A stretch of 20,984 bases of DNA from Hyphomicrobiales bacterium (lineage in GTDB: Bacteria > Pseudomonadota > Alphaproteobacteria > Rhizobiales > Aestuariivirgaceae). Below are positions 1 to 6,517 of the stretch, one piece after another (position 1 is the first letter of the stretch; the number at the start of each line of letters is the position of its first letter). The position numbers and the translations under genes were made by a program. The notes under the pieces are model-generated. The model ran no database searches. It was not told the DNA's origin and was given only the letters and a program-made list of their open reading frames with translations. The stretch lies in NCBI GenBank assembly GCA_020029455.1, contig JAIBJH010000025.1, positions 1-20,984 of the forward strand, read 5' to 3'.

Positions 1-442
1 CATTTCCAATTCCATCAAGCATCTGCGCACGCTGGACGAAGTGATCGCCAGCCAGGGCCAGGGCATCACCAAGCGCGAACTCCTCAACAAGACGCGCGAA
101 CGCGACAAGCTGGAGAAGGCGTTGGGCGGCATCAAGGACATGGGCGGCACCCCGGACCTAGTCTTCGTCATCGACACCAACAAGGAACAAATTGCCATCA
201 AGGAGGCAAACCGCCTCGGCATTCCGGTGGTCGCCGTGATCGACACGAACTCCGATCCCGCCGGCGTCACCTTCCCGATCCCCGGCAATGATGACGCCGC
301 GCGCGCCGTTGCGCTTTATTGCGAACTCGTTTCCAAGGCGATCATCGAAGGCATCTCCAAGTCGGCGACCTCCTCGGGCGTTGACGTTGGCGCCTCCGAA
401 GCTCCGCCCACGGAAGAAGTTGCCGCAGCGCCTGCTGCGTAA
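1..442 (+). CDS. rpsB: 30S ribosomal protein S2 (C-terminal part; 5' end outside window)
   Basis: Ribosomal protein S2 of the small subunit, needed for S1 binding and translation initiation. The reading frame is open from base 2 with no start, so the gene is cut by the window edge and only about 146 residues are visible. Diagnostic S2 segments are LTRERDKLEKALGG-like (KTRERDKLEKALGGIKDMGG), PDLVFVIDTNKE, AIKEANRLGIPVVAVIDTN and IPGNDDAARA near the end of the core fold. An Ala/Pro/Glu-rich tail follows the core, as is common in alphaproteobacterial S2. The stop is TAA at 440-442. tsf follows 119 bases downstream, the usual rpsB-tsf operon, but with a palindromic repeat inserted in the spacer. 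Identification is secure. Confidence 0.97.
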   Translation, partial: ISNSIKHLRTLDEVIASQGQGITKRELLNKTRERDKLEKALGGIKDMGGTPDLVFVIDTNKEQIAIKEANRLGIPVVAVIDTNSDPAGVTFPIPGNDDAARAVALYCELVSKAIIEGISKSATSSGVDVGASEAPPTEEVAAAPAA

Positions 443-455
443 TCACACCAAACAA

Positions 456-536
456 CGTCATTCCCGCGCAGGCGGGAATCCCGCTTTCAGGTTTTGCACC
501 TTTTGAAGCTGGACCCCCGCCTTCGCGGGGGTGACG
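456..536. repeat. REP-like compound palindrome in the rpsB-tsf spacer
   Basis: Two GC-rich hairpins lie in tandem inside an outer inverted repeat. The first pairs ATTCCCGC (460-467) with GCGGGAAT (472-479). The second pairs ACCCCCGC (513-520) with GCGGGGGT (525-532) around a CTTC loop. The element is bounded by CGTCA (456-460) and TGACG (532-536). This layout resembles the repetitive extragenic palindrome pairs scattered through many alphaproteobacterial genomes. Located in an operon spacer, it could stabilise the rpsB 3' end or reduce read-through into tsf. Neither hairpin is followed by a T-run, so it is not a typical intrinsic terminator. No second copy is present in the window, so its repetitive nature is inferred from its form. 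Confidence 0.65.
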
Positions 537-549
537 AATGGAAATGTTC

Positions 550-555
550 AGGAGA
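550..555 (+). promoter_or_regulatory. Shine-Dalgarno site of tsf
   Basis: AGGAGA lies six bases before ATG 562 and decides the tsf start against the in-frame upstream ATG at 538. Confidence 0.8.
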
Positions 556-561
556 ATTCAA

Positions 562-1482
562 ATGGCTGCAATTACAGCTGCAATGGTGAGCGCACTGCGC
601 GAGAAAACCGGTGTCGGCATGATGGACTGCAAGGCAGCGCTTGCGGCGACAGAGGGCGACATGGAAGCCGCCGTTGACTGGCTGCGCGCCAAGGGCCTTG
701 CCAAAGCCGCCAAGAAATCAACCCGCATCGCCGCCGAAGGTCTTGTCGGCGTTGCCGCAAATGGCGTGAAGGGTGCGCTCGTTGAAGTGAACTCGGAAAC
801 CGACTTCGTGGCGCGCAACGAAAAGTTCCAGGCCATGGTGGCGGAGATCACCAAGCTGGCGCTTGAAGCCGATGGCAATTCCGAAAAACTCAAGACCATG
901 AAGTTCCCCGGCTCGGGCCATGACGTTGCGGCCTTTGTGGCCGAGATGGTGGCAACCATCGGCGAGAACATGACGGTGCGCCGCACCGCCGCTCTCTCTG
1001 TGTCCAATGGCGTCGTCTCGACCTACGTTCACAACCAAGCCGCTCCCGGCATGGGCAAGATCGGCGTGTTGGTGGCGCTTGAAGGCAAGGGCAAGGCAGA
1101 CGAGCTCAACAGCTTCGGACGGATGCTGGCGATGCACGTCGCTGCCACCAACCCGGTGGCGCTCGATCTCGCCTCCGTGCCCGCCGACGTGCTGGCCCGC
1201 GAAAAGGCGATCCTCGAAGAGAAGAACGCCGGCAAGCCCGCTAATGTGATGGAGAAGATCATCGCTTCGGGCCTCAAGTCCTATGCCAAGGAGAACTGCC
1301 TTCTCGAGCAGCCTTACGTTCATGACGGCACCAAGACCGTGACCCAGGCCATCGCCGAAGCTGGCAACAAGGCGGGCGCACCTGTGGCGCTCAAGGGCTT
1401 CGTGCGCATGCAACTTGGTGAAGGCATTGACAAGGGCACGGATGATTTCGCCGCCGAGGTGGCGAAGATGGCTGGCAACTAG
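562..1482 (+). CDS. tsf: Elongation factor Ts
   Basis: EF-Ts, the cytosolic guanine-nucleotide exchange factor that releases GDP from EF-Tu. The product is 306 residues, normal for the family. The N-terminal UBA-like region reads AAMVSALREKTGVGMMDCK (about 7-24). The hallmark TDFVARN, which contacts the EF-Tu nucleotide site, is at about residues 80-86. A dimerisation-type core follows, including NEKFQ and the MHVAATNP segment. The frame is open further upstream from 538, but ATG at 562 is preferred because AGGAGA (550-555) sits just before it and the encoded MAAITAAMV start matches the family. The gene is downstream of rpsB and ends 21 bases before an intrinsic terminator. Confidence 0.98.
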   Translation: MAAITAAMVSALREKTGVGMMDCKAALAATEGDMEAAVDWLRAKGLAKAAKKSTRIAAEGLVGVAANGVKGALVEVNSETDFVARNEKFQAMVAEITKLALEADGNSEKLKTMKFPGSGHDVAAFVAEMVATIGENMTVRRTAALSVSNGVVSTYVHNQAAPGMGKIGVLVALEGKGKADELNSFGRMLAMHVAATNPVALDLASVPADVLAREKAILEEKNAGKPANVMEKIIASGLKSYAKENCLLEQPYVHDGTKTVTQAIAEAGNKAGAPVALKGFVRMQLGEGIDKGTDDFAAEVAKMAGN

Positions 1483-1503
1483 GGTATCTGCCAATTCCAA
1501 ATG

Positions 1504-1534
1504 AAAAGGCCCGGCATTGCGCCGGGCCTTTTTT
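1504..1534. terminator. Bidirectional intrinsic terminator between tsf and the DUF805 gene
   Basis: A perfect 12-bp stem pairs 1504-1515 (AAAAGGCCCGGC) with 1521-1532 (GCCGGGCCTTTT) around a five-base loop, followed by a run of six T on the plus strand. The A-run at 1504-1507 gives a T-run on the minus strand, so it can also end the DUF805 transcript, whose stop codon lies at 1536-1538. Confidence 0.92.
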
Positions 1535-1535
1535 G

Positions 1536-2069
1536 CTAGAGCTTTCCGAACACGGGCCTGCCTGATGGCGAGGCCATTGCGGGCCTCGGGGCTGTATAGG
1601 TGCTGTAGTTGCCCTCCGTTCTAGCCGTAGCAGTGTCATTGTCCAAACTCATCGCAGCAATTTCTTCCGCGAGTGCGCCGCTCCGCGCTGAGCCCGGCGG
1701 CGGTCCCCACTGGTTGGAACCTTCCTCACCACTGCAAAAGCCGCATTCGATGACCACCCAGATTGGGCCGATAAAGGGGATGAGCAGAATGAGGGACCAA
1801 AAGCCACTCTTGCCACGATCATGGTAACGCTGGATCGTCGACGAGAAGTTGATCCAGACGCCGGTGATGAAAGCGGCAATCAGTACGAGGATCAGTGATA
1901 CACCCCAGACGAGATCCAAATCCTGAGCGGTATCTGCAGGGCTTGCGGCTACAAGCCCCACCAGCAGGCTAGCGCCAATAAGGTAGACAATAGGAATGCC
2001 GACAACTTGTGCCAGCCACCACGTGCCGCGGCCAATGCGGCCATTGAAGCCAAAGAGGTTGAGGGTCAT
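1536..2069 (-). CDS. DUF805 family inner-membrane protein
   Basis: A 177-residue membrane protein of the DUF805 family (relatives of E. coli YhaH/YhaI), whose function is not established. The family start FNGRIGRGTWWL is at residues 8-19. Hydrophobic segments are visible at about 18-42 and 55-75, then the family core QRYHDRGKSGFW (about 80-91), a third hydrophobic stretch (LILLIPFIGPIWVVIE) and the ending GSNQWGPPP. Residues beyond about 130 form an Ala/Ser/Thr/Pro-rich tail, likely disordered. ATG at 2069 is preceded on the minus strand by GGGAG. The gene is oriented opposite to tsf and pyrH and interrupts the usual tsf-pyrH adjacency, so it looks like a lineage-specific insertion into a conserved block. 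Confidence 0.88.
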   Translation of the reverse strand: MTLNLFGFNGRIGRGTWWLAQVVGIPIVYLIGASLLVGLVAASPADTAQDLDLVWGVSLILVLIAAFITGVWINFSSTIQRYHDRGKSGFWSLILLIPFIGPIWVVIECGFCSGEEGSNQWGPPPGSARSGALAEEIAAMSLDNDTATARTEGNYSTYTAPRPAMASPSGRPVFGKL

Positions 2070-2137
2070 GGACTACTCCCAGAAGTCGCAATCCACTGTA
2101 CAGATACCCGCCTAACGTGCAGTTAATTGAGTGCCGC

Positions 2138-2157
2138 AAATGCCGTTAACGGCGTTT
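2138..2157. promoter_or_regulatory. Candidate operator: near-perfect palindrome between DUF805 and pyrH
   Basis: A perfect 12-bp palindrome GCCGTTAACGGC (2142-2153) is extended by AAA and TTT arms with one mismatched pair, giving about 20 bp of dyad symmetry. It lies in the divergent intergenic region (2070-2248) between the DUF805 gene and pyrH, where a transcription factor could act on either gene. No protein assignment is possible from the sequence. Confidence 0.35.
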
Positions 2158-2248
2158 AGGCTGCCTTTGCCCATCCTTGAAGTGGCTGACATGGCAAGAC
2201 GAATCGCACCCGAACAGGTATTTGGTGGCTCGAATACGGGCAAAAGTG

Positions 2249-2968
2249 ATGGCAAAACCGGGCTATAAGCGCATTCTCCTCAAGATCTCCGGCGAAGTGC
2301 TGATGGGTCCGCAAGGCTTTGGCATCGATCTCGCCACCGTGGGGCGTGTGGCCGATGAAGTGATCGCCGCCCAAAAGACCGGCGCCCAGGTGGCGCTGGT
2401 GATCGGCGGCGGCAACATCTTCCGGGGCATCGCAGGTGCCGCCAAGGGCATGGAACGTGTGGCCGCCGATCACATGGGCATCATGGCAACCGTCATGAAC
2501 GCACTCGCCATGCAGGGCGTGCTGGAAGCAAAGGGCTGCGAAGCGCGCGTCCTCTCGGCGATTGCCATGCCTACGGTTTGCGAAACCTATTCCGCCGCCA
2601 AGGGCCGCCACCTCCTGGAAGAGGGCAGGGTGGTGATCTGCGCCGGCGGCACGGGCCTTCCCTATTTCACCACTGATACGGGTGCGGCCCTCCGCGCCGC
2701 CGAATTGCAGTGCGGGGCTTTGTTCAAAGGCACCAGCGTCGATGGCGTTTATGCCGCCGATCCCAAGACAACACCCGGCGCCAAGCGTTTTGAAACGATC
2801 ACTTTCGATGAGGTGCTGGCCCAGAACCTCAAGATCATGGATGCCGCAGCGATTGCTCTTGCCCGTGACAACAACGTGCCGGTCGTTGTATTTTCCATCC
2901 GGGAGGCGGGCAATGTCGCAGCTGTTCTGCAGGGCAATGGCCGCTTCACCACCGTGACAAAGAACTGA
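2249..2968 (+). CDS. pyrH: UMP kinase
   Basis: Cytosolic UMP kinase of the amino-acid kinase superfamily, phosphorylating UMP to UDP in pyrimidine nucleotide synthesis. The product is 239 residues, the family norm. Visible motifs are the N-terminal phosphate-binding LLKISGE (10-16), GGGNIFRG (53-60), the nucleotide-binding GTGLPYFTTDT (134-144) and TSVDGVYAADP (162-172). The frame is open from 2177, but that 24-residue extension has no family equivalent; ATG at 2249 gives MAKPGYKRILLKISGE, the expected start. A GTG immediately upstream (2246) is an alternative. It heads a tight cluster, with frr beginning 12 bases after its stop. Confidence 0.97.
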   Translation: MAKPGYKRILLKISGEVLMGPQGFGIDLATVGRVADEVIAAQKTGAQVALVIGGGNIFRGIAGAAKGMERVAADHMGIMATVMNALAMQGVLEAKGCEARVLSAIAMPTVCETYSAAKGRHLLEEGRVVICAGGTGLPYFTTDTGAALRAAELQCGALFKGTSVDGVYAADPKTTPGAKRFETITFDEVLAQNLKIMDAAAIALARDNNVPVVVFSIREAGNVAAVLQGNGRFTTVTKN

Positions 2969-2980
2969 CAGGAAACGCCG

Positions 2981-3547
2981 ATGTCTGCGCCAGCACCCTA
3001 CAACGCCCAGGATTTGAAACGCCGCATGCACGGCGCAGTCGATGCCTTGAAACATGATTTCGGCGGGTTACGCACCGGCCGCGCTTCGGCAACATTGCTT
3101 GATCCCATCCATGTCGATGCCTATGGCGCCTCGATGCCGCTGAACCAGGTGGCGTCTGTCGCCGTGCCGGAGCCGCGTCTCCTCCAGATCAATGTCTGGG
3201 ATAAGGGCTTGGTGATTGCCGTCGAGAAGGCGATCCATGCTTCCAACCTTGGCCTCAACCCGCAGACCGAAGGCCAGGTCATCCGCCTGCGCATGCCGGA
3301 CTTGACGCAGGACCGCCGCAAGGAGCTTGTGAAGGTCGCCCACCAATATGCCGAGAAGGCCAAGGTTGCCGTGCGCAATGTGCGCCGCGACGGCATGGAG
3401 CAGCTCAAGGCGCTGGAGAAGGCGCACATGATGAGTGAGGACGAGCACAACACAAAGGCCGACGAGGTCCAGAAGCTGACGGACGACACCACCAAGGAAA
3501 TCGACACGGCCCTGAAGACAAAAGAAGCCGAGATCATGCAGGTGTGA
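2981..3547 (+). CDS. frr: Ribosome recycling factor
   Basis: RRF, which with EF-G splits the post-termination ribosome. The product is 188 residues, slightly longer at the N-terminus than the 185-residue standard. Conserved segments are the LRTGRAS stretch (30-36) with the following LLDPI, the domain II region around VPEPRLLQI and VWDKGLV, and RNVRRDGMEQLK (132-143) in the long C-terminal helices. The start ATG at 2981 follows an AGGAA ribosome-binding site by six bases. It is flanked by pyrH (12-base gap) and uppS (12-base gap), the near-universal pyrH-frr pair, and probably cotranscribed with them. Confidence 0.98.
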   Translation: MSAPAPYNAQDLKRRMHGAVDALKHDFGGLRTGRASATLLDPIHVDAYGASMPLNQVASVAVPEPRLLQINVWDKGLVIAVEKAIHASNLGLNPQTEGQVIRLRMPDLTQDRRKELVKVAHQYAEKAKVAVRNVRRDGMEQLKALEKAHMMSEDEHNTKADEVQKLTDDTTKEIDTALKTKEAEIMQV

Positions 3548-3559
3548 TGGCGAAAGGCC

Positions 3560-4288
3560 ATGCCACAAAGCCAGACATTGAAGCCCCCGCGCCATGTCGC
3601 CATCATCATGGATGGCAATGGCCGTTGGGCCAGTGAACGGGGCCTTCCCCGCACCGCAGGTCACAGGCAAGGCATCGAAGCTGTGCGCCGCGCCGTGAAG
3701 GCGGCGGGCGATATGGGCATTCAATATCTCACGATCTATTCCTTCAGCACCGAGAACTGGTCGCGCCCGCAGACTGAGGTTTCCTTTCTGCTCGATCTGT
3801 TGCGCCGCTTTATCCGCCAGGACGTAGCGGAGCTTCATGCCAATGGCGTGCGCATCAAGGTGATCGGCCTGCGCGAAGGCCTGGAACCCACGCTGGTCAA
3901 ACTCCTGGAAGATGCCGAAAATCTGACGCGTGATAACGAGGGTCTCACCCTGCAGGTCGCCTTCAACTATGGCAGCCGGCAGGAAATTGCACGGGCTGCA
4001 TCACGCCTTGCCGCCGATGTGAGAGACGGCAGGGTCGCCCTCAACGGACTGTCAACGGAACTCTTTGAGTCTTATCTCGACACCGCCGGCATTCCCGATC
4101 CTGATCTCTTGATCCGCACTGGCGGTGAAGAGCGCATCTCAAACTTCCTCCTTTGGCAATGCGCTTATGCCGAGTTTGTTTTCCTTTCGGAATATTGGCC
4201 GGAGTTCAACGAAGCATCTCTGCAGCGTGCCATCGCTGAATATCAGGAACGTGAGCGAAGGTTCGGCGGCCTGAAAGTATCGGCATGA
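3560..4288 (+). CDS. uppS: Di-trans,poly-cis-undecaprenyl-diphosphate synthase (isoprenyl transferase)
   Basis: Cis-prenyltransferase that extends farnesyl-PP with isopentenyl-PP to undecaprenyl-PP, the lipid carrier for peptidoglycan and surface polysaccharides. The product is 242 residues. The catalytic aspartate lies in IIMDGNGRW (Asp18), followed by GHRQG (34-38), YSFSTENW (60-67) and the C-terminal substrate-binding RTGGEERISNFLLWQ (186-200) with EYWPEF. All expected catalytic segments are intact. Its stop overlaps the cdsA start in an ATGA arrangement (4285-4288), so cdsA translation is probably coupled. It supplies the envelope together with cdsA, rseP and bamA downstream. Confidence 0.97.
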   Translation: MPQSQTLKPPRHVAIIMDGNGRWASERGLPRTAGHRQGIEAVRRAVKAAGDMGIQYLTIYSFSTENWSRPQTEVSFLLDLLRRFIRQDVAELHANGVRIKVIGLREGLEPTLVKLLEDAENLTRDNEGLTLQVAFNYGSRQEIARAASRLAADVRDGRVALNGLSTELFESYLDTAGIPDPDLLIRTGGEERISNFLLWQCAYAEFVFLSEYWPEFNEASLQRAIAEYQERERRFGGLKVSA

Positions 4289-5148
4289 GCGAGGCCCCAA
4301 GCTCCGCGCCGCCAAAGCCGATCCTGCCGCAAGGCAGGTGGGCGGACCTCGGCGTGCGGACCCTCTCGGCGGCATTGCTCATTCCTGCCGTCCTCCTTGA
4401 TGTCTGGCAGGGCGGTATCTGGTTCGAGATATTCATGGCCTTCTTCGGTGTGCTCATTGCCCATGAATGGAGCAGCATCGTCCACAACAGGAATTCCGCC
4501 CAGTTCGCGCTCCATGCCGCCGGCGCCATTGTCGCCGCCTTCCTGCCGAAGGAGATCGGCGTGCTGCCAACATTTGGCGTCGTGTTGATGTTGACTGCAA
4601 TTGGCATCTTTGCCGCCTCGCTCCGCGAGGGCGAGAAGACGGTCTGGACCTATGCCGGCATTCCATATGTGGCCTTTCCGGTGTTGAGCCTCGTGCTCCT
4701 GCGCCACAACCAGGCCTGGGGCGTACATGCCATCCTGTGGCTGCTGCTTGTTGTCTGGGCCACCGACACCTTTGCCTATTTCACTGGCCGGGCCGTCGGC
4801 GGACCTAAACTGGCGCCGCGCTTTTCGCCCAGCAAGACCTGGGCAGGATTGCTAGGCGGAATGGCGGGGGCCGCTGCAGCATCGGCCATCTATGCACAGG
4901 CCTTGCTGATCGCCGTCATTCCCCTGGCGCTCGTGGCTGCTGTCCTCGCCGTAAGTGCCCAGCTCGGCGATATTTTCGAAAGCGCCCTCAAACGCCATTT
5001 TGGCGTGAAGGACTCAGGCAATCTCATTCCAGGACATGGTGGCGTCATGGACCGGGTGGACGGCATGATCTTCGCCAGTTGCGCTGCCGCACTCATAGGT
5101 TTTGTACGCGAGCCAGGTACTTTGGCACAAGGCTTGCTCCTCTGGTAA
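4285..5148 (+). CDS. cdsA: Phosphatidate cytidylyltransferase (CDP-diacylglycerol synthase)
   Basis: Integral inner-membrane enzyme converting phosphatidic acid and CTP to CDP-diacylglycerol, precursor of all major phospholipids. The product is 287 residues with many hydrophobic segments. The family signature runs from about Ser233 to Asp259: SALKRHFGVKD, then IPGHGGVMDRVDG, with the metal-binding aspartates present. The region ATDTFAYFTGRAVGG and SPSKTWAG (about 159-187) is also typical. Its start overlaps the uppS stop by four bases. In most Alphaproteobacteria dxr comes next; here only a 131-base gap precedes rseP. Confidence 0.97.
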   Translation: MSEAPSSAPPKPILPQGRWADLGVRTLSAALLIPAVLLDVWQGGIWFEIFMAFFGVLIAHEWSSIVHNRNSAQFALHAAGAIVAAFLPKEIGVLPTFGVVLMLTAIGIFAASLREGEKTVWTYAGIPYVAFPVLSLVLLRHNQAWGVHAILWLLLVVWATDTFAYFTGRAVGGPKLAPRFSPSKTWAGLLGGMAGAAAASAIYAQALLIAVIPLALVAAVLAVSAQLGDIFESALKRHFGVKDSGNLIPGHGGVMDRVDGMIFASCAAALIGFVREPGTLAQGLLLW

Positions 5149-5279
5149 CCAAGCCGGTAACCATGACATGGAATTCATGGAGCGTCCGCCCCGGATTGTG
5201 GTTAAGTTTTTCTTAAAATCATCGCAATTCAGGGGCAGGGGACCTTGATTGCTTGCAAGGTGAGAAAGAGGCGGAGTTC
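5149..5279. other. cdsA-rseP intergenic gap where dxr is usually found
   Basis: The gap holds no gene. GGTAACCA occurs twice with a 12-base period (5144-5151 and 5156-5163), spanning the cdsA stop. An AT-rich stretch with an inverted repeat, TTAAG (5202-5206) and CTTAA (5212-5216), may belong to an rseP promoter, but I cannot define -35 and -10 boxes with proper spacing. There is no remnant of dxr coding sequence that I can recognise. Confidence 0.5.
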
Positions 5280-6422
5280 ATGTTTCAAGCTTTAATGGAT
5301 GTGACACCCTTTGCGGCGGTGTTCTACCTGCTGTCATTTGTTGTCGCGCTGTCGATCATCGTCTTCGTCCACGAATTCGGCCACTTCATCGTCGGCCGCT
5401 GGTGCGGGGTGAAGGTCGAAGCCTTCTCAATCGGCTTTGGCCGCGAGCTTTTCGGATTTACAGACAAGAAAGGGACGCGCTGGAAGCTTTGCCTGTGGCC
5501 GCTGGGCGGCTATGTCCGTTTTGAGGGCGACGCCAATGCGGCAAGTAAGCCTGAGCTTGATAGCGAGCGTGTCTACACGCCGACGAGTTTCCATGGCAAG
5601 GCCGTCCATCAAAGAGCTGCCATCGTTCTTGCCGGCCCCATGGCCAACTTCATCCTGGCGATAGCGATCTTCTGGGGCAGTTTTGCCTTCATTGGAGAAC
5701 CCTATTTCGAACCCGTTGTCGACGATGTGCGCGCTGGTTCGGCGGCCGAAAAGGCGGGCATCAAGGCGGGCGATCGCGTTGTCAAAGTGAGCGGCGAGAC
5801 GATGACCTCGTTTGAGGACATTCGCCGCGCGGTCTGGCTCCACGCCGGCGAAGAACTGGAAATCAGTCTTCAGCGAAACGGGCAAGACATAGCAATGAAA
5901 GTGGTTCCTGACACGGTCGAGGAGCCGGACAGCTTTGGCGGCAAGATGAAGCTCGGCGTGCTTGGCATCGTCAATGTCGTACAGCCGGGAGAACCACTAA
6001 GCCGGACTTATTCGCCGACGGCCGCGCTCTCGCGCTCCATCGAGCAAACGCAATACGTCATTGTCACCACCTTCAAGTTTCTCGGCAAGATCGTTCTCGG
6101 CGATCAGAGCTTGAAGCAAATTGGAGGGCCCGGCTCCATTGCCAAGGGCGCGGGCGATGCAGCCAAGAGCGGTGTTTTGGCCTTTGCTCTCTTTCTGGGA
6201 CTCTTGAGCGTGAGTATCGGACTTATTAACCTCTTTCCTGTTCCTATGCTCGATGGTGGGCACCTGGTCTTTTACGCCATCGAAGCCGCGCGCGGAAAAC
6301 CGCTCGGTCCGAATGCGCAGGAATGGGGATATCGCATCGGCCTGTCCTTCGTGGCAATGCTGATGCTGGTGGGCCTGTTCAACGATTCGGGGCGGTTCAT
6401 CAACCACTTTTTCGGGACATGA
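5280..6422 (+). CDS. rseP: RIP metalloprotease RseP (site-2 protease)
   Basis: Inner-membrane zinc protease that cleaves membrane-embedded anti-sigma factors and remnant signal peptides. The product is 380 residues. The zinc-binding HEFGH is at 31-35 in the first membrane segment, and the third-ligand motif LDGGH (Asp325 within LDG 324-326) lies in NLFPVPMLDGG. A single PDZ domain (about 141-210, with GSAAEKAGIKAGDRVVKV) lies between the membrane segments. The C-terminal FNDSGRF is typical. The frame is open from TTG 5253, but ATG 5280 with an AGAGGCGGAG region upstream gives the family start, MFQAL. It precedes bamA, the standard arrangement. Confidence 0.96.
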   Translation: MFQALMDVTPFAAVFYLLSFVVALSIIVFVHEFGHFIVGRWCGVKVEAFSIGFGRELFGFTDKKGTRWKLCLWPLGGYVRFEGDANAASKPELDSERVYTPTSFHGKAVHQRAAIVLAGPMANFILAIAIFWGSFAFIGEPYFEPVVDDVRAGSAAEKAGIKAGDRVVKVSGETMTSFEDIRRAVWLHAGEELEISLQRNGQDIAMKVVPDTVEEPDSFGGKMKLGVLGIVNVVQPGEPLSRTYSPTAALSRSIEQTQYVIVTTFKFLGKIVLGDQSLKQIGGPGSIAKGAGDAAKSGVLAFALFLGLLSVSIGLINLFPVPMLDGGHLVFYAIEAARGKPLGPNAQEWGYRIGLSFVAMLMLVGLFNDSGRFINHFFGT

Positions 6423-6517
6423 AATTGCCCAGATGTTTAGATTGCAATGGGCTTCAAACTGGCTAAAAGTCGGCACGTGGCCTGATTTGCAGGACTAGGG
6501 GCGGTCCTACAGTGGGA

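Noticed and set aside
718..1500. Long minus-strand ORF (260 codons) opposite tsf
   Set aside because: It is antisense to a fully conserved gene, is His/Gly-rich as expected of a mirror frame in high-GC DNA, and resembles no family.
2156..3055. Long minus-strand ORF (299 codons) opposite pyrH
   Set aside because: Same shadow pattern; pyrH is intact on the plus strand with all motifs.
5196..5219. Promoter for rseP from TTGTGG and TAAAAT
   Set aside because: The spacing is only 12 bases, too short for a sigma-70-type promoter.
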